Shown: in pieces, positions 45,551-57,869 of the stretch
How the letters are laid out: every line of letters starts with the position of its first letter
How positions within the stretch are numbered: position 1 is the first letter of the stretch
Assembly (NCBI GenBank): GCA_024036415.1
Contig: JAMWET010000668.1
Location: forward strand, 248,001 to 312,000
Origin: Prochilodus magdalenae
Taxonomy: Eukaryota > Chordata > Actinopteri > Characiformes > Prochilodontidae
DNA length: 64,000 bases
Reading direction: 5' to 3'
Notes under the pieces: generated by a model
What the model was told of the DNA's origin: nothing
What the model saw: only the letters and a program-made list of their open reading frames with translations
The model's database searches: none
Made by a program: the position numbers and the translations under genes

Positions 45551-46550
45551 TCTCCCACACAGCACAACCATGTTTAACGCATGCAAAACCACCAATTTGC
45601 TTCAGTACTGTTCTATCATTCCAAAATATAGTTCAATTCTTTTACCATACTGTTGTATGTCTATAGCACATTTTTACCACTGTAATATTGTACATTTTCA
45701 AATGTCACTCATTCATTTAAATACATTATTTCACATTATTCCACATAATATACCATTCTCACAGTGGTGGCACACCATTAAATCATCTGGTCATTCGAAA
45801 GTTAATAATGTGTTGTTAATGGACACACTGCAGTAAAATGGCCTTAAATAAATACAGTTAAACCGAGGCAGAATAAACTCTCTTGCAAAGCCAGTAGAGT
45901 AAACAACAATCAAGTCAATTACAAGCAAACACTTAATAATGGCACTTATGTACAGTAGCAGCAGAGGCTGCTATTTTTTACCCGTGCTCACAGATAGCAA
46001 AAGCATGGTGTTTTATTGGTTGTTACACTGCTATTACTGCAGATTTTAAGCACAGGCCGGGCTATTCAGCCATTATAATTAATAGTAGGTTTAGTTAAAG
46101 TAGCATATGTGCTTTGTGTTAGCTGTGCAAGATAGATTTGCATGTTATCACTTAATGGATGTGTTTGTGTGTGTGTGCATGTGCTAACTATATATGCTGA
46201 CTAAAAGGAAAAATAGGCCTGAGACAAATAACCTTGAGAGGGTCCCGAGCAGTGGGTAAACGAATGCATTACACGCATAGCCCCGATTTGGAGCACATGT
46301 GTGTATTTATGTGCGCGTGTGCAGCAAGAAATATAATTACACAACATAATATTCAGTCTTTAGAGAGCGGGGAACATAACAACAGCCCCCCGCCCCCAAG
46401 GCACAAAGTCATTTTGTCTGACAAACACAAGCTGATGTCCATTCATTTTTATTCATACATGGATACAAAGCAATTATCTATCTTAGATTATTTGACACAT
46501 ATTTATTTCCATACATACAAGCATGTGTGTGTGCGTTTAAGTGTGTGTGT
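45551..46550. other. non-coding stretch, no gene seen
   Basis: AT-rich unique sequence with short GT runs near 46163 and 46523. The frame at 46234-46608 merges unrelated low-complexity pieces and is not a gene. Confidence 0.4.
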
Positions 46551-46571
46551 GGGTGTGGGTGTGGGTGTGGG
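46551..46571 (+). other. G-quadruplex motif (GGGTGT)3GGG
   Basis: Four G3 tracts separated by identical three-base TGT loops (G runs at 46551, 46557, 46563 and 46569) at the end of a GT repeat. This satisfies the standard G3N1-7 quadruplex rule with short, favourable loops. On the other strand it is C-rich. It probably arose by expansion of a GTGTGG variant of the adjoining (GT)n. Confidence 0.85.
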
Positions 46572-46889
46572 TGTTCTGTTAAATACATTAAATGCATTTT
46601 TCTTTTAAGTTGAACAATAAACAATGTGTAGCTAATGTCTATGTTGATAAACTTCTGACTTATACTTGAAAATACTTGCTTATGAAGTATGTGCCCTTAT
46701 ATATGTTTACAAGTCATAAGCTATGATATGCTCTTAACAGTAGTCACTTATTTGTACTGGTAATAACTGATATTTATACATCTACATCTTATTGTTACAC
46801 TTATAAGCATCTAACAGCATGAACTGAATATTACTGGTTAATCTCCCCACTTATGTCCAGTGACAGGATAGTTTCTTTCTATTTCTCCC

Positions 46890-47142
46890 TAATCTATTAT
46901 TTACAAGATCCTATCTTCTGTTTATATAGTTCTTGTTTTGTTTTGCTATCTGGTAAGGATGGATTCCCTATTTATGTCTTGGTTGCTTTCAAGGTTTGTT
47001 GCTTTTGCGCTCCTTTTTCCTTGTCACTGTCACCCGTGGTGATGCTTACTAGGGCTTGGACCTGGATTTTCTGCAAAGCTGCTTTAAGACAATGTCTGAT
47101 GTAAAATGCCGTAATTTAACAAACCTTGACTTGACTTGACTA
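46890..47142 (+). mobile_element. SINE/LINE 3' fragment with (TTGAC)n tail
   Basis: The right end reads TTTTCTGCAAAGCTGCTTTA, AGACAATGTCTGATGTAAAA and TGCCGTAATTTAACAAACC, then TTGACTTGACTTGAC (47125-47140). This closely follows the tail of very common teleost retroposons ('ctgtaaagctgctttgagacaatgtctattgtaaaaagcgctatacaaataaacttgacttgact'). Upstream words such as TATTTCTCCCTAATCTATTA and ATCTGGTAAGGATGGATTCC fit the body of the same family. The 5' border is approximate and the copy is non-coding. Confidence 0.65.
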
Positions 47143-47631
47143 AACCTAACCCTAATCTTAGGAACTCTTTCAGACAAAAAATAAACACAGAGCTTTGGTA
47201 ATACCTTAACTTCTGCATTCAGTGAAGTCAATTTAAATGTTTACATTAAGCGTCTGTAAATGCAGGCGGATTTCATTGTTCCAGTGGAGTTTAGAATGAA
47301 TTAGTAACATTCCCAGGTATATAGAGTCATATTTGCCACTTAATTAGCATAACCTTGAACAGAAATTATTAAAAACCTGCCAATTTTTTCCCTTTACGTG
47401 CATCTCTTATGACATCATCCTATTTTAGTGGAGCACACTCGGAACTTGCAGTAATAGCCACCCTTCCCCTCACTCTCCTCACACAAAAGCACTTACTCGG
47501 ATGACATTTAATTTCTCTCCTAAGGCTGTTCCAGCTTCTAAAGAATGAGATCACCGCAGATGCCATAGACGAACATAGAGATTGATTCAGGATCAGATAC
47601 GAAGGGACCTGTGTTGGACATGGTCAAAAAA

Positions 47632-48062
47632 CACTATTCCTAACTTTAAAGCACTATATAGAACACTATTATAGGGAACAGAAATGCCTCCCCATCACTA
47701 CACCTTACACTGGCGTACTGGAGTGTTGTAATGAACACTATTACAGGAAAGGGGAAATGGTCACCTGATCACTATTCCCTATGTTGAGGAACTATTTAGA
47801 ACATACATATGTTCCTATTTCTACTACTTTATGGCAGTATATAGAAGAACACTAATAAAGCAGAAATGTCTCTAATCATTACTCCCCACACTGGAGCACT
47901 ATATAGAACACTATTACTGGCAACAGGAATGGCCCCTCATCACTATTCCCTACATTGGAGCACTATACAGAACACACATAGAAGTGAAATGGTCCCTGAT
48001 TACTATTCCCTACTTTGAAGCACTATACAAAACACAATTATAAGGGGAAATGGCCTACTAAT
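47632..48062. repeat. ~65-bp-unit tandem repeat array
   Basis: Six to seven diverged units start with a CACTATTCCCTACATTGGAG-like word at about 47632, 47696, 47770, 47819, 47877, 47941 and 48001. Each continues into GCACTATATAGAACACTATT and an A/G-rich 'GGAAATGGCC' segment. Period ranges from about 49 to 74 bp through small indels. The core words resemble a dispersed fish repeat ('tccctatatagtgcacta'), so the array may have amplified from part of one. Confidence 0.8.
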
Positions 48063-49725
48063 TTCTTGTTTGTATGCCACCTATAGAAATGTGCTATATA
48101 TTTGGACACGACTAACAATTATCTTTAAACAAAATATCAATATACAAATGTAACTCGATGAACTATTGACACAGTAGCAGAATACACATAATAAAAATAT
48201 TACACAAATTTTTACATTTAAAAATAGCATGAACATTTCTCAGACAATTAGTGCAATCTTTATTCACTGTAATTATTACAAAACTGAATCACTACCTCCA
48301 GATGCATTTTTTACACCTACTGTACAGTGAATTAGGCAGAGATTCAGAGAAAGACAGAGATCTGTCTAGAAAACTGAACACTAAAAACTGAACAGTAGCT
48401 GTAAATAAAATCTTCTTCACATTCTTGCCATGCAACATTTGCTTTTTTTCCTTTTTGATGGACACGATTAGAGACCGAAGAGAACGACACCTACAGAATC
48501 TGCTGACTACAGAATCCTATCGCTTTCTCTCTCCTATCCTTTTCTTTCTCTCTTACTCTCTCTTTCCTTTGTCTCTCTCCTAATCTCTCTTTCTTTATCT
48601 GCAGTGTTGTGTACGCTAGTTGGACGCTTGCTTTTGTCAGACGTGGAAGAAAAATTTCAGCACTCAAAAGCTCCCCTCTTTCTGAGTTAGACCCAGCAGG
48701 GAGCCCAGCAGAATTCAAATGCTGGCTGAGGAGAAAGCAAGAAACCGGGGTGGGGGGGGGCACTGTTTGTGTGAGCATGTGTGTGTGTGTATGTGTGTGT
48801 GTTGCATTCATGTTTGTGTGTGTGCACGTGTTCAGAAGGGATCTAAAGCTGAACAGCCAGAGGCCCTGAGCTGTAGAATAAAAATATTGCTTGTTTTTTG
48901 TGAAATATCCTAACACCTCATTCTGGATTATGTTTAACCCTTTATCATTTTGTGAAGCTACACGGCTATAATTACATAATTACAGCATTATTAGGTTCAG
49001 CATTAAATAAACTTTCTTCAGGTGATGAGTTGCACAAACGAATGCAAATGAATCAACCTCAATTGAAGAGCCTGTTTGCTTCTTCAAATTTACACTGGAT
49101 CTAAAATGTAACTAATAAGCAATGATGTATTATGTATGTATAGACATTACCATCATCCAAATTGCATCACTAAATCATCACAGCCAAAGTGTCTAACCAA
49201 AGTGATTTCTGACATGGTATGACACACTGTTACCCATAAACATGAACCGAAAACTCTGGTTCAGCTTTGCAGAAGAATTGTAAAGTATATATACACAACA
49301 TACTGTACAAAAGCTAAAGATTCCAAAACTTAATTCTGAATCTCAAGCAGTATTTTTTTAGTTTTTACTGCAGCATTACAAGACATGATGTTAAATAAAA
49401 CAGCTTTCAACCGACCAGCTGCATAAATTAATAGCAATGCCGTCATTCCAAAAACATTAAACACTGGACTGTCTCATTTGCCGTGGTGATGGAAATAATT
49501 GGTGTTTCAAACAGAGCAGCACGTTTTGCTCTCTTTTTGTTGCTACACCTCCTTGTTTCCCCCAAATAAGTTGCTTTAATTAAACACTGCCACTGCCAAG
49601 GCTTTAACAAGAGAGGGGGTGGGAGACATGGACTGTAATGAGGAGAGGAAAAAGAAAAGAAACAAACACAACAATTAGCAAACATCTGCGAATAAACCAT
49701 AGGTTAAAAATAAATAAATATAATT

Positions 49726-49727
<2 letters not shown>
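48063..49727. other. non-coding stretch, no gene seen
   Basis: AT-rich unique sequence with a CT-rich patch at 48520-48605 and a G9 run followed by GT repeats at 48752-48830. A CT-rich acceptor-like border on the minus strand near 48726 opens into a frame but has no good donor. I do not call it an exon. Confidence 0.4.
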
Positions 49728-49773
<46 letters not shown>

Positions 49774-49798
49774 ACGTGTGTGTGTGCATGTGTGTGTG
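49728..49798. repeat. (GT)n microsatellite
   Basis: About 22 pure GT units then GCAC/GCAT-interrupted GT to 49798. Confidence 0.95.
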
Positions 49799-50275
49799 CA
49801 ACAGCTGGATAAGCAGTGACTGAAAGTTAGCAGGTTACAGCCACACATAAAACACATGATTTTAATGTATACCAAGGAAATACGCACAAGCGTACACAAT
49901 ACAAATACACAGACACACACACACCCCAATAAAACTCTACATACACACAGACGTATGTGTTACATTACTTGGGAGGGCTTTCTATTGTTTTCCATTATTT
50001 TTTCAACATCAAACTAATTTTTCAAACTTCAACAAAAGAGAAAAATATTCTCTTTGTGTTAGAAAGCAAAAAAGGTCCTCACAATATCTTTTGTTGTTCC
50101 ATTACTGTCCTCACACAACTCCCAAAAAACAGCAGCAGTGTATAACCTCTTCATCTTTCTGTAAAATGATCTGGGTCTCAGAGGTTGCGACCTATAAAAT
50201 CCCCACAGAAGACCCTAATATACCTCTCACACACCCAGGCACACAGATTATAAGACCTGCTCCAAATCCGATCTC

Positions 50276-50462
50276 CGAGAAAGAGAGAAGGGAGAGAGAG
50301 AGAAGAGAGAAAGAAAGAGGGTCATTTGGATAAAAAGGCAGAGACAGAAATAAAGAGATATGTAGAAAGGGTGTGAGAGAGGGAGAGAGAGGGAGAGAGA
50401 GAGAGAGAGAGAGGGAGTGAGAGAGAGACAGAGATAGAGAGAGACAGAGAGGAGAGAGAGAT
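50276..50462. repeat. purine-rich (GA)n tract
   Basis: A GA-rich run of nearly 190 bp with GGGA and GACA interruptions and a short unique insert near 50318-50345. Minus-strand Leu/Ser frames are artefactual. Confidence 0.92.
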
Positions 50463-52217
50463 CGCCAAGGGTAGTGTGGACATCCCATAATCTTGTTAGA
50501 GGACATAAGCGGGTGAAAAGGAGCGCAGAGGTTTTTGCTGATGAAAAGGTCGCCTCCCTCCGCTGCTCTCTTTCACTCAACCTGATAAACACACTGCTTC
50601 ACTGCATCCTACCCCACTACACTGAGCGAACACATCCATACCGAAACAGTAAAGGAACCTGCAGGCTTAAAGCTCACGCAGAGCCATAAATACAAACCAT
50701 AGCTGATAAAGCAAAGTAGCACTGGGTAGCTCAAGACTGCACATAAACAGCTATATACAGAATAATTACATCTTATGGTATGTGCAAAACTATCATTATG
50801 ATCTGGCTTTATGTCTGGCTCAATCCTCCACACTCATCCATCAGCAGTGCTTGTGGCTAATTGCCGTACTATATGGTTTGCTAGCAGGAAAAGGGCTACC
50901 GCTACCTAGTGAACCCTAGGTAAATCAAGTCTGTAACCAAATCATAGTTACTCTTTCATAGTGACTTTTTTTTGCTTTCTACACGCACAGGCTACTTTAT
51001 TAGAGCCTTTCCACTGAAATTCCACAAAACTGCACTGTGTTAGAGACCATAGACCATCTGATGATGCACAACTTTGTATTAGCTATGCTCTGATCCTTCA
51101 AAAGTGATCACAAGTGAAGTTTCTGACCACAGATGGATTTTTTTTGGGGGGGGAAGGAGAGCACTCTAGAGTCAGCTTTGACACCGATGTGTGTAAAAAC
51201 CCAGTCTACACTGCTGTGTCTGATACATGATACAAAAGACCGACCACCCCAGACTCCAGACCTTAACATCACTAAATAAGTTTGGGATTTCTTGAATAAT
51301 GGAAAGCAGAATAGAACGTTTAAAACAGGAAGATAAGACATTTACTTGTTAAGGCTTCTCCAAAGTTTTTGGTTAATACTGTACTGGGTTACCAGTAAGG
51401 CCTTGCTTTCTGTCTCACACACACACATACCTGTGCACATCCCTGCATATTTACAACAGTAGCAACAATATACAATGCTATATACAAAAGCTGAATAAGA
51501 TACATTTGAGATTTATATTTACTAACAAATGTGTTACTTGAACAAGTGTGTAATTTGAACGAGACATGCAGAACAGAGATGTTCATGTTCATGCCTCAGA
51601 AAAACGGCATACACCAAATACATTTTTTACGATCTGCACACATGCAAGAGCAGGGTAAGTGTGTTTTGTGTTTATGTGCTCCTGTACCAACTTTTTAATT
51701 TAAACAGATTTATGATTAAGCAGTTTTAATAAAACTTGTGGCTCTAAGTCGTACTCAAGCACACACACACACATAAACACACCCACACACACACACACAC
51801 ACAAAAGGAAACATATAGCAAAAAAAATTGCTATAGCAAAAATTAAAAATGGCAAGACAAACTGTGGGTATTTCTATTAATGTAAATTATATATAGACAA
51901 AAGATTTAAATGTTGATTTTTAATCATCTTTTTTTTAATTAAGGGAATGCATTGTTTCTCTATAGATATATAACTGTAATATATATTGTATTATAAAGAT
52001 GTGTTTTTGTTTTTTGTGAGAAACTGAATATTAAATATGATGAGGTTGCCTACTGTGTAGTAGTTGTTTCATTCAGAGACGTTAGGGATGCTGTTTTTCT
52101 GTTATGAAGCTATTTTTCTTCCTCAAGGCAAGAAATGTTAGCAGGAGTATGTTGTGGAAGTGGGTGTAGCTAGTGTATTTGCTGGCAGGCCACAATATAT
52201 TATAGAGGCCTCTGTAA
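50463..52217. other. non-coding stretch with a weak repeat match
   Basis: Unique sequence without a gene. The word CTACACTGCTGTGTCTGATA at about 51208 resembles the interspersed family seen at 7360 and 52690, but the match is short. A CA-rich patch lies at 51761-51803. Confidence 0.35.
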
Positions 52218-52601
<384 letters not shown>

Positions 52602-52689
52602 CAAACTGGCTTGTAAGCTACAGTGTGATGAAGGAGTGTTTTACAAAGTGTACAAAAGTAGTCTCTGAACTTCTCTTGGTTGGATATCT

Positions 52690-52860
52690 TTGGCTGATAG
52701 ATCACTCTCACCCTGGCACCAAAAACACATTGCTGTGTCTGATACACTCACAGCAGAGCCACACCATGGCAATGCCCCTGCTGTGCTGAGAATGATCCCA
52801 CAAAATATCTGGTCAACAGTAGTTCTGGGGTCTTTGGTAAAAATGGTAGTGGGAGGGCTG
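52690..52860 (+). mobile_element. interspersed repeat relic, second copy
   Basis: Contains TTGCTGTGTCTGATACACTC, then CAGCAGAGCCACACCATGGC, GCTGAGAATGATCCCAC and GTTCTGGGGTC in the order expected for the family described at 7360-7600. It has diverged by indels, and a 109-codon open frame crossing it is not recognised as a protein. Borders are approximate. Confidence 0.4.
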
Positions 52861-53661
52861 ATAGATTGTGGAGCTGTAATTGCACATCAATACACTGTGA
52901 CACAGCCGGGTGTTTTGAGTTGGATCTCACAATGTATCATGTGGAGTGATTTGGAAAATTTTTGGAGAACTTTTATCAAACAGATACACATATCGATGAT
53001 GCACACTCTTATTATATAATTATTGATATGTGGAGCTGCAATTTAGTAATGATAATAATTCAGAGATTCAATACTCCACAACATACCTAGCAAGACATAA
53101 ATCATGACAAAACTTAGCTGTGCAACTTTTTGACAAAAAAAAAAAAAAGTCTACCTCGCTGTAGTGAAAATGCAGCATCACCTTAAAAAGTTGACTGCCA
53201 ATGCAGATTTTTTAAATATTCAGCTTAGGCATTAAAAAATCCCCCCAAAAAAGACCCACAAGTCACACCCAAGCAATTTTAAAGCTGTATTTTAAAAATT
53301 AAGGATTTAACCGCAGTTAAATTCAACTTAATTAGAAATATCTCTGCATAAACATAACGTGTCTGTCTGTGTGTGTGTGTGCGCAGAGCTGATATGTATT
53401 TAATTTTAGCTACAACCAGAGAGTAAATAAAATCAGACAGTTATCTTCTTACTCTGTTCACACTGATCAAAACCGTCCAAAACTTACATACACACTGTTT
53501 TCAAACACACACAGCTTCCAGAAGCTTCAATGAGTCAGAAACAAAGCAGATAGCTGGAGACACCGATCCAACCCATCTGGATGCACCTCTAGATAAGGCC
53601 CACTTACTCACACACACTCCATTCATCTTACTGGTTTCTCTCTCTTCTCTCTCTCCTTCTC

Positions 53662-53665
<4 letters not shown>

Positions 53666-53721
<56 letters not shown>

Positions 53722-53757
53722 ATATGATATATGATATATATATGTATATATATATCA
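53666..53757. repeat. (AT)n microsatellite with GATATAT variants
   Basis: About 27 TA units followed by three TGATATA-type variants and a second TA run. It is self-complementary and preceded by a CT-rich patch. Confidence 0.95.
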
Positions 53758-53859
53758 ATTTTAATATTACATATTTTTCTGTTAAAGTGTTTCTGAATGT
53801 TCAATCTGTATCAAGTCTATGATAAAGTTAATTACATTATTATATTTAAAAATAAAGCA

Positions 53860-54230
53860 GAACAACAGTAATGGCCCTACACAGTTAGGGCTCCTTCTTT
53901 CTCTGTTCTCGATCACAAAAGAGCCGTTCTGAGGCCCGAGCCAATTTTCACCTTTATGAATTAAATATGAACTTCGTACTGTATAAACGAGAACCTGAGA
54001 GACTCCACCTGCCCGAAATGGCCCACTGGGCCCCAAACACCGGCCCAGCTAATAAAATAATAAAACAAAAGAAATATAAGGAGTACAAAAATGTGACCTT
54101 GTTCGTTTCCGTGCTGCAGTAAATCAGCCGATATTACTGGCCGGTACGGGAGGTAATTGAAACTTTTATTCTTTGAGTAATAGCTCAATCTTCGGTAATG
54201 TAGTCCATCAACGAGATTACAGAGTACTCT
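53860..54230. other. putative conserved non-coding block near promoter
   Basis: Unique block containing several CpGs, with TAATTGAAACTTTTATTCTT, CAGCCGATATTACTGGCCGG and GTAATAGCTCAATCTTCGG. It lies about 1.6 kb inside the first intron of the inferred minus-strand gene, a position where enhancers are common. There is no coding frame. Function is inferred from position and composition only. Confidence 0.28.
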
Positions 54231-54529
54231 CAACGTATATCACACGTGGCCTGAGAAACAGGAAAGGAGGCCCGGTTGCTAGGTGATTTGTAAAAGGAAA
54301 GAGAGAGTTCAAGAGAACCAGAAAGACAGAGAAAGAAGGAAGAGAATGCCTGTTTTTTCTTCTATTCTCTCACTCATATTTTCCCTTGGAAAAAAAATGG
54401 AGCAGTTATTTCCCTTCTCCGCCAGAATCAAAGGCCGAAAGCCTCTGTCATAAATCAAAAAGATCTTCAATATGAGGCTTAAAGTGGAACCATACAGTAA
54501 CGCCTGCTGCAGGAAGGACATTAAACACC

Positions 54530-54531
<2 letters not shown>

Positions 54532-54604
<73 letters not shown>

Positions 54605-54611
54605 ACACACA
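54532..54611. repeat. (CA)n microsatellite
   Basis: About 34 pure CA units then CAGACACACACACAG. It is one of the longest uninterrupted CA runs in the window. Confidence 0.97.
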
Positions 54612-54898
54612 GTCTACCGTAACACTGACAGCTTATTCCTCACCGGCCTGAGGGTCACAGGCTTCCCAGATTTACAATACAAGACAGCTACATTTTTCCA
54701 CTTTTTCCCTTCTCTCACTCTTTCAGGTTCTTTCTTTTTCTCATCTCACTCATTTAAAACGCCCTTTCTCTTATTCTGTATTTTCTGTCCCTCTTCTACC
54801 ACCTGTTCTTTGTTCAAATGTTTCCTTTTCTTATTCTATCCCTCTTTTTAATCAAAATGTTGCACTTGTTTAATATTACTGTACGACTTCCCCATCAA

Positions 54899-54934
54899 AC
54901 ACACACACACACGTGCGCGCACACACACACACAG
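54899..54934. repeat. (CA)n with GTGCGCGC core
   Basis: CA repeats flank a GTGCGCGC step, an alternating purine-pyrimidine sequence with left-handed-DNA potential. Confidence 0.9.
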
Positions 54935-55678
54935 TATTACAGTATAACTGCAGGACACAGTGGGCACATACAGAAAATACAAAAAAAATATCAAAAATCT
55001 GTAATGCACCACTTTTAAGCACAGATAATCTTTTATAAAGTGTGGTGACACACACATCCGAGTCCACCAAAGCACACGCCACATTTTTTTACGGACGGCT
55101 GAGTGCACCAGACACACATTGCAGGTCACACGCTCTGAATGTAACAGAGCGTGTGGGAGCTTCCAAAGCTGAAGCTGTTTCCAATTAGCTGCGTTGTGTG
55201 GATGTCTATTGTGGACGTTGCGCTATAACACACAAGCACACACACACGATCTGCTAATACATGTACCACTCCAATCTATCCTGTGATACGCCACCAGAAT
55301 ATAACAACACAGAGACAGGGATAGACGCAGGAACAAAATACAAAAAAATGGTCTGCTAATCCAGGAGCCGCAAATGAATGAGTCTACTGTGAATAAATCT
55401 GATACCACAGAAATGGACCTGCATTGGAATTTTATCTGCTTTGCATTTTTATCTTTTATCTGGTTCACTACAAGATGCAAGTCAAAGGATAGGACTTGAG
55501 ACTAGAAACAGACTAACTGCAGACTCCCCTTCTTTTCTTTTGCATAAAAAGAGCAGAAGAAGAAGAGAAAAGAAGGGTAACTGAATTTGTGCCAGCCGAT
55601 CTATACTAAGCTTTTAAAACACAGGCTACGCTTAACCAGTATGAAAGACTTCAACATTTATGCTGTGAGGATTCAGTA

Positions 55679-55717
55679 CACACACACACACACGCACACA
55701 CACACACACACACACAG
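55679..55717. repeat. (CA)n microsatellite
   Basis: CA run with one CGCA interruption, located in the proposed first intron about 150 bp past the exon-1 donor. Confidence 0.94.
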
Positions 55718-55858
55718 AGTAGGCACACGTTAAAAAAGTGAACCCGTATGCTGGGGTAAGAAAGAAAAAAGGGAGTGTGTGAGAAAACATGCGTAAAGAG
55801 GGGGAGATAAAAGCAAAAAAAGAGTACAAGAAAGAGAGAGAAAGACCGAGTGCTTTAC

Positions 55859-56306
55859 CTTTATCGGGACTCCTCCAGTAGTGACCTGAAGGGTTAAATT
55901 GACCCCCCCACTCCAGGGCTGCACCGGATCATCAAGACCCAGCTCACTTAACGTCCTCTTCGCATTCCACACACACACACACACGCATCACGCACACACC
56001 AACTCACACACTCCCTCCTCTTGTGCAGACAGAAACAGCGCTGCCACGATCCGACGATGCCTCGGATGAGGAGACGTGATGTGGTAAGAAAAGACCAGCT
56101 AAAAAAGGGAATGGATTGCTTTAAAAAAGGAAGATAGAAAAAGGAGGCAGAAAAGAGATTTTTCCTGTTTTCGCCAGCAGAGCTCAGTGTTTAAATCAAA
56201 ATCGTGCAGCTTGAAAAAATGAAGGGATCTCTCAGCTTCTCTTCCCGCTGCTGCTGCTGTTGCTTCTTTTTTCCTCTGTCTCGCGCTCTCTTTCTCTATC
56301 TGTCTA

Positions 56307-56368
<62 letters not shown>

Positions 56369-56420
56369 CGTCTCTCGGTGTGTGTGTTGACGGCTGAGGC
56401 TGCTGTGTAACACTGGGAAG
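55859..56420 (-). other. probable untranslated first exon (gene unidentified)
   Basis: On the minus strand the segment ends in a good donor, CGATAAAG|GTAAAGC (GT at 55858-55857). Its last 110 bp form an open frame (NAKRTLSELGLDDPVQ, then PWSGGVNLTLQVTTGGVPIK), but that frame has no ATG after an upstream TGA (55990-55988). ATGs in other frames hit stops within about 15 codons. The segment is therefore best read as 5' UTR with short upstream ORFs, translation starting in a later exon. It contains a (CAG) run on this strand (about 56246-56261), the GA/CAGA microsatellite and more CpGs than the rest of the window. The 5' end is a guess. Confidence 0.45.
56298..56376. repeat. (TCTG)n-(TC)n compound microsatellite
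   Basis: TCTA/TCTG tetranucleotides for about 35 bp then about 13 CT units with a few variants. It would lie in the 5' untranslated exon of the inferred minus-strand gene, read there as GA and CAGA. Confidence 0.94.
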
Positions 56421-56560
56421 TTCGCTGCTCTCAGCAGAGCCTCCGTTCCGCACAGCCGGAGCTGCTGCTTCTGATTGGCTGAGACAGGAGGTAGGGGGTG
56501 GAGAGAACACGCATACACACTGACACAGACTCTAAAGGAGGGGTGGGGCTTCTTTTCCAC
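56400..56560 (-). promoter_or_regulatory. probable CCAAT promoter of minus-strand gene
   Basis: The + strand reads CTTCTGATTGGCTGAGACAG (ATTGG at 56474-56478), a CCAAT box in minus orientation. It is embedded in a CpG-richer block with TTCCGCACAGCCGGAGCTGC (56444-56463). No TATA box was found, as expected for a CpG-type promoter. It lies immediately upstream of the donor-bearing first exon, giving a consistent transcription direction toward lower coordinates. The transcription start cannot be fixed from sequence alone. Confidence 0.42.
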
Positions 56561-57796
56561 TTAAACCATCTGGAGCCAAAGGCAGAGAGGGGTTCCTCCC
56601 CCGGTCTCTTTCTCTCTTTCTTTTTCACAGAAATAACACATAGACATGCACACTAGTGTGTATCGGTCAGTGTGTGTCTGTGTAAATACTACTGTATTGG
56701 GCCCTTTGGTGCCCTTTTTCTGTACATGTACTTGCGCTTTTTCCAAAAATTTAATATAATAATAATTTTACTGCTATACAAGGATATAAATCAGTAATCA
56801 CATTTTCAGACCCAATGTAGATAATGGCATTTAGGATTTAATTTTGTTTTGGTTCAGCTCCTGGACTGCTGTCTTTCTGACCTCTCCCTCTTACTGCAGC
56901 CATGACTTAAGTAAAGCAGCAACACTTTGTTCAAAGATTAGTTTAGGGTACTCTACATACCTATGCTGTGACCTAACCCAGTCCCAACTACACACTAATT
57001 TCAACACGTTTACACACACACTCTGGACAACAATTTTGCTTCTCTAAAGTATCCCTTTACAAAGAGGAGCACCTAGTCTGCTTTCTCACTCTGTTTCTGT
57101 TTCTTGCTTTGTTTCTTTGCTTTTTGCTCTCTACTCAAAACATCACATACGTTTCCCGATGGCAGATTTAATTACCAGTGTATTTTAACAAAATGTTCAA
57201 CATGTTAAACAACATTTACAATGAAGAACTGACCTACAGAACCAAAAACATAACACATACCGTGTATGAGACGTATTATTATTATTACAGAAGTAATATA
57301 AAGCTTATAAAAAGCTTATGTATAAAGTGAGTGTGTATGTGTGACATTCGTTACTACTGATGTGGGCAGACACACTCTCTCATACATACCCTCACATGTG
57401 TGAGGGAGTTCAGCGTTCAGTAATGAACAGCATAAATAAAATGCATGGTGGCCATTCTGCTTGATTTAGTAGCCAAGGTCACGAACTGAAACACACATTT
57501 GTGCATAAATGCACCACTTTATGAGCACCTCTGGGCAAGTTTCAGTAAAGAGAGAAAGACAGACTGTGAGAGAGAGAGAGCAGGAAAAAAGATGAGAAAG
57601 AAAATACAAGTACTATAAAATATAACTATGTTGCTTTGTAACTTTGTCACTTTTCTTCTTTCTTCAATAGGTCTATAATGATTTTAATTGTCGTTAATAT
57701 ACTTTTACTGTCAGGACTGAATGAAGGACACAAAATATATAGACACAATTTAAATATTTCAGGAAGACATGAGCAGAACTGTAGTGCGCCAAAACA

Positions 57797-57798
<2 letters not shown>
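56561..57798. other. upstream intergenic-like stretch
   Basis: AT-rich sequence upstream of the proposed promoter with CT-rich and GA-rich patches near 56605-56625 and 57548-57600. No gene or recognised repeat. Confidence 0.35.
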
Positions 57799-57835
<37 letters not shown>

Positions 57836-57837
57836 AA

Positions 57838-57868
<31 letters not shown>
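57799..57868. repeat. (AC)n and (AAT)n microsatellite pair
   Basis: About 17 AC units, a 3-base gap, then about 10 AAT units. The AAT half encodes poly-Ile in one minus-strand frame, which is not a gene. Confidence 0.95.

Positions 57869-57869
<1 letters not shown>

Noticed and set aside
47142..47160. CCTAACCCTAATC resembling vertebrate telomere repeats
   Set aside because: Only about two imperfect units next to a retroposon tail; not an interstitial telomere array.
47632..48062. Regularly spaced repeats considered as a CRISPR-like array
   Set aside because: Units are contiguous and diverged with no unique spacers, and the genome is clearly eukaryotic.
48609..48726. Minus-strand acceptor TTTCTCCTCAG with a following open frame
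   Set aside because: No good donor in frame before low-complexity GA-rich sequence.
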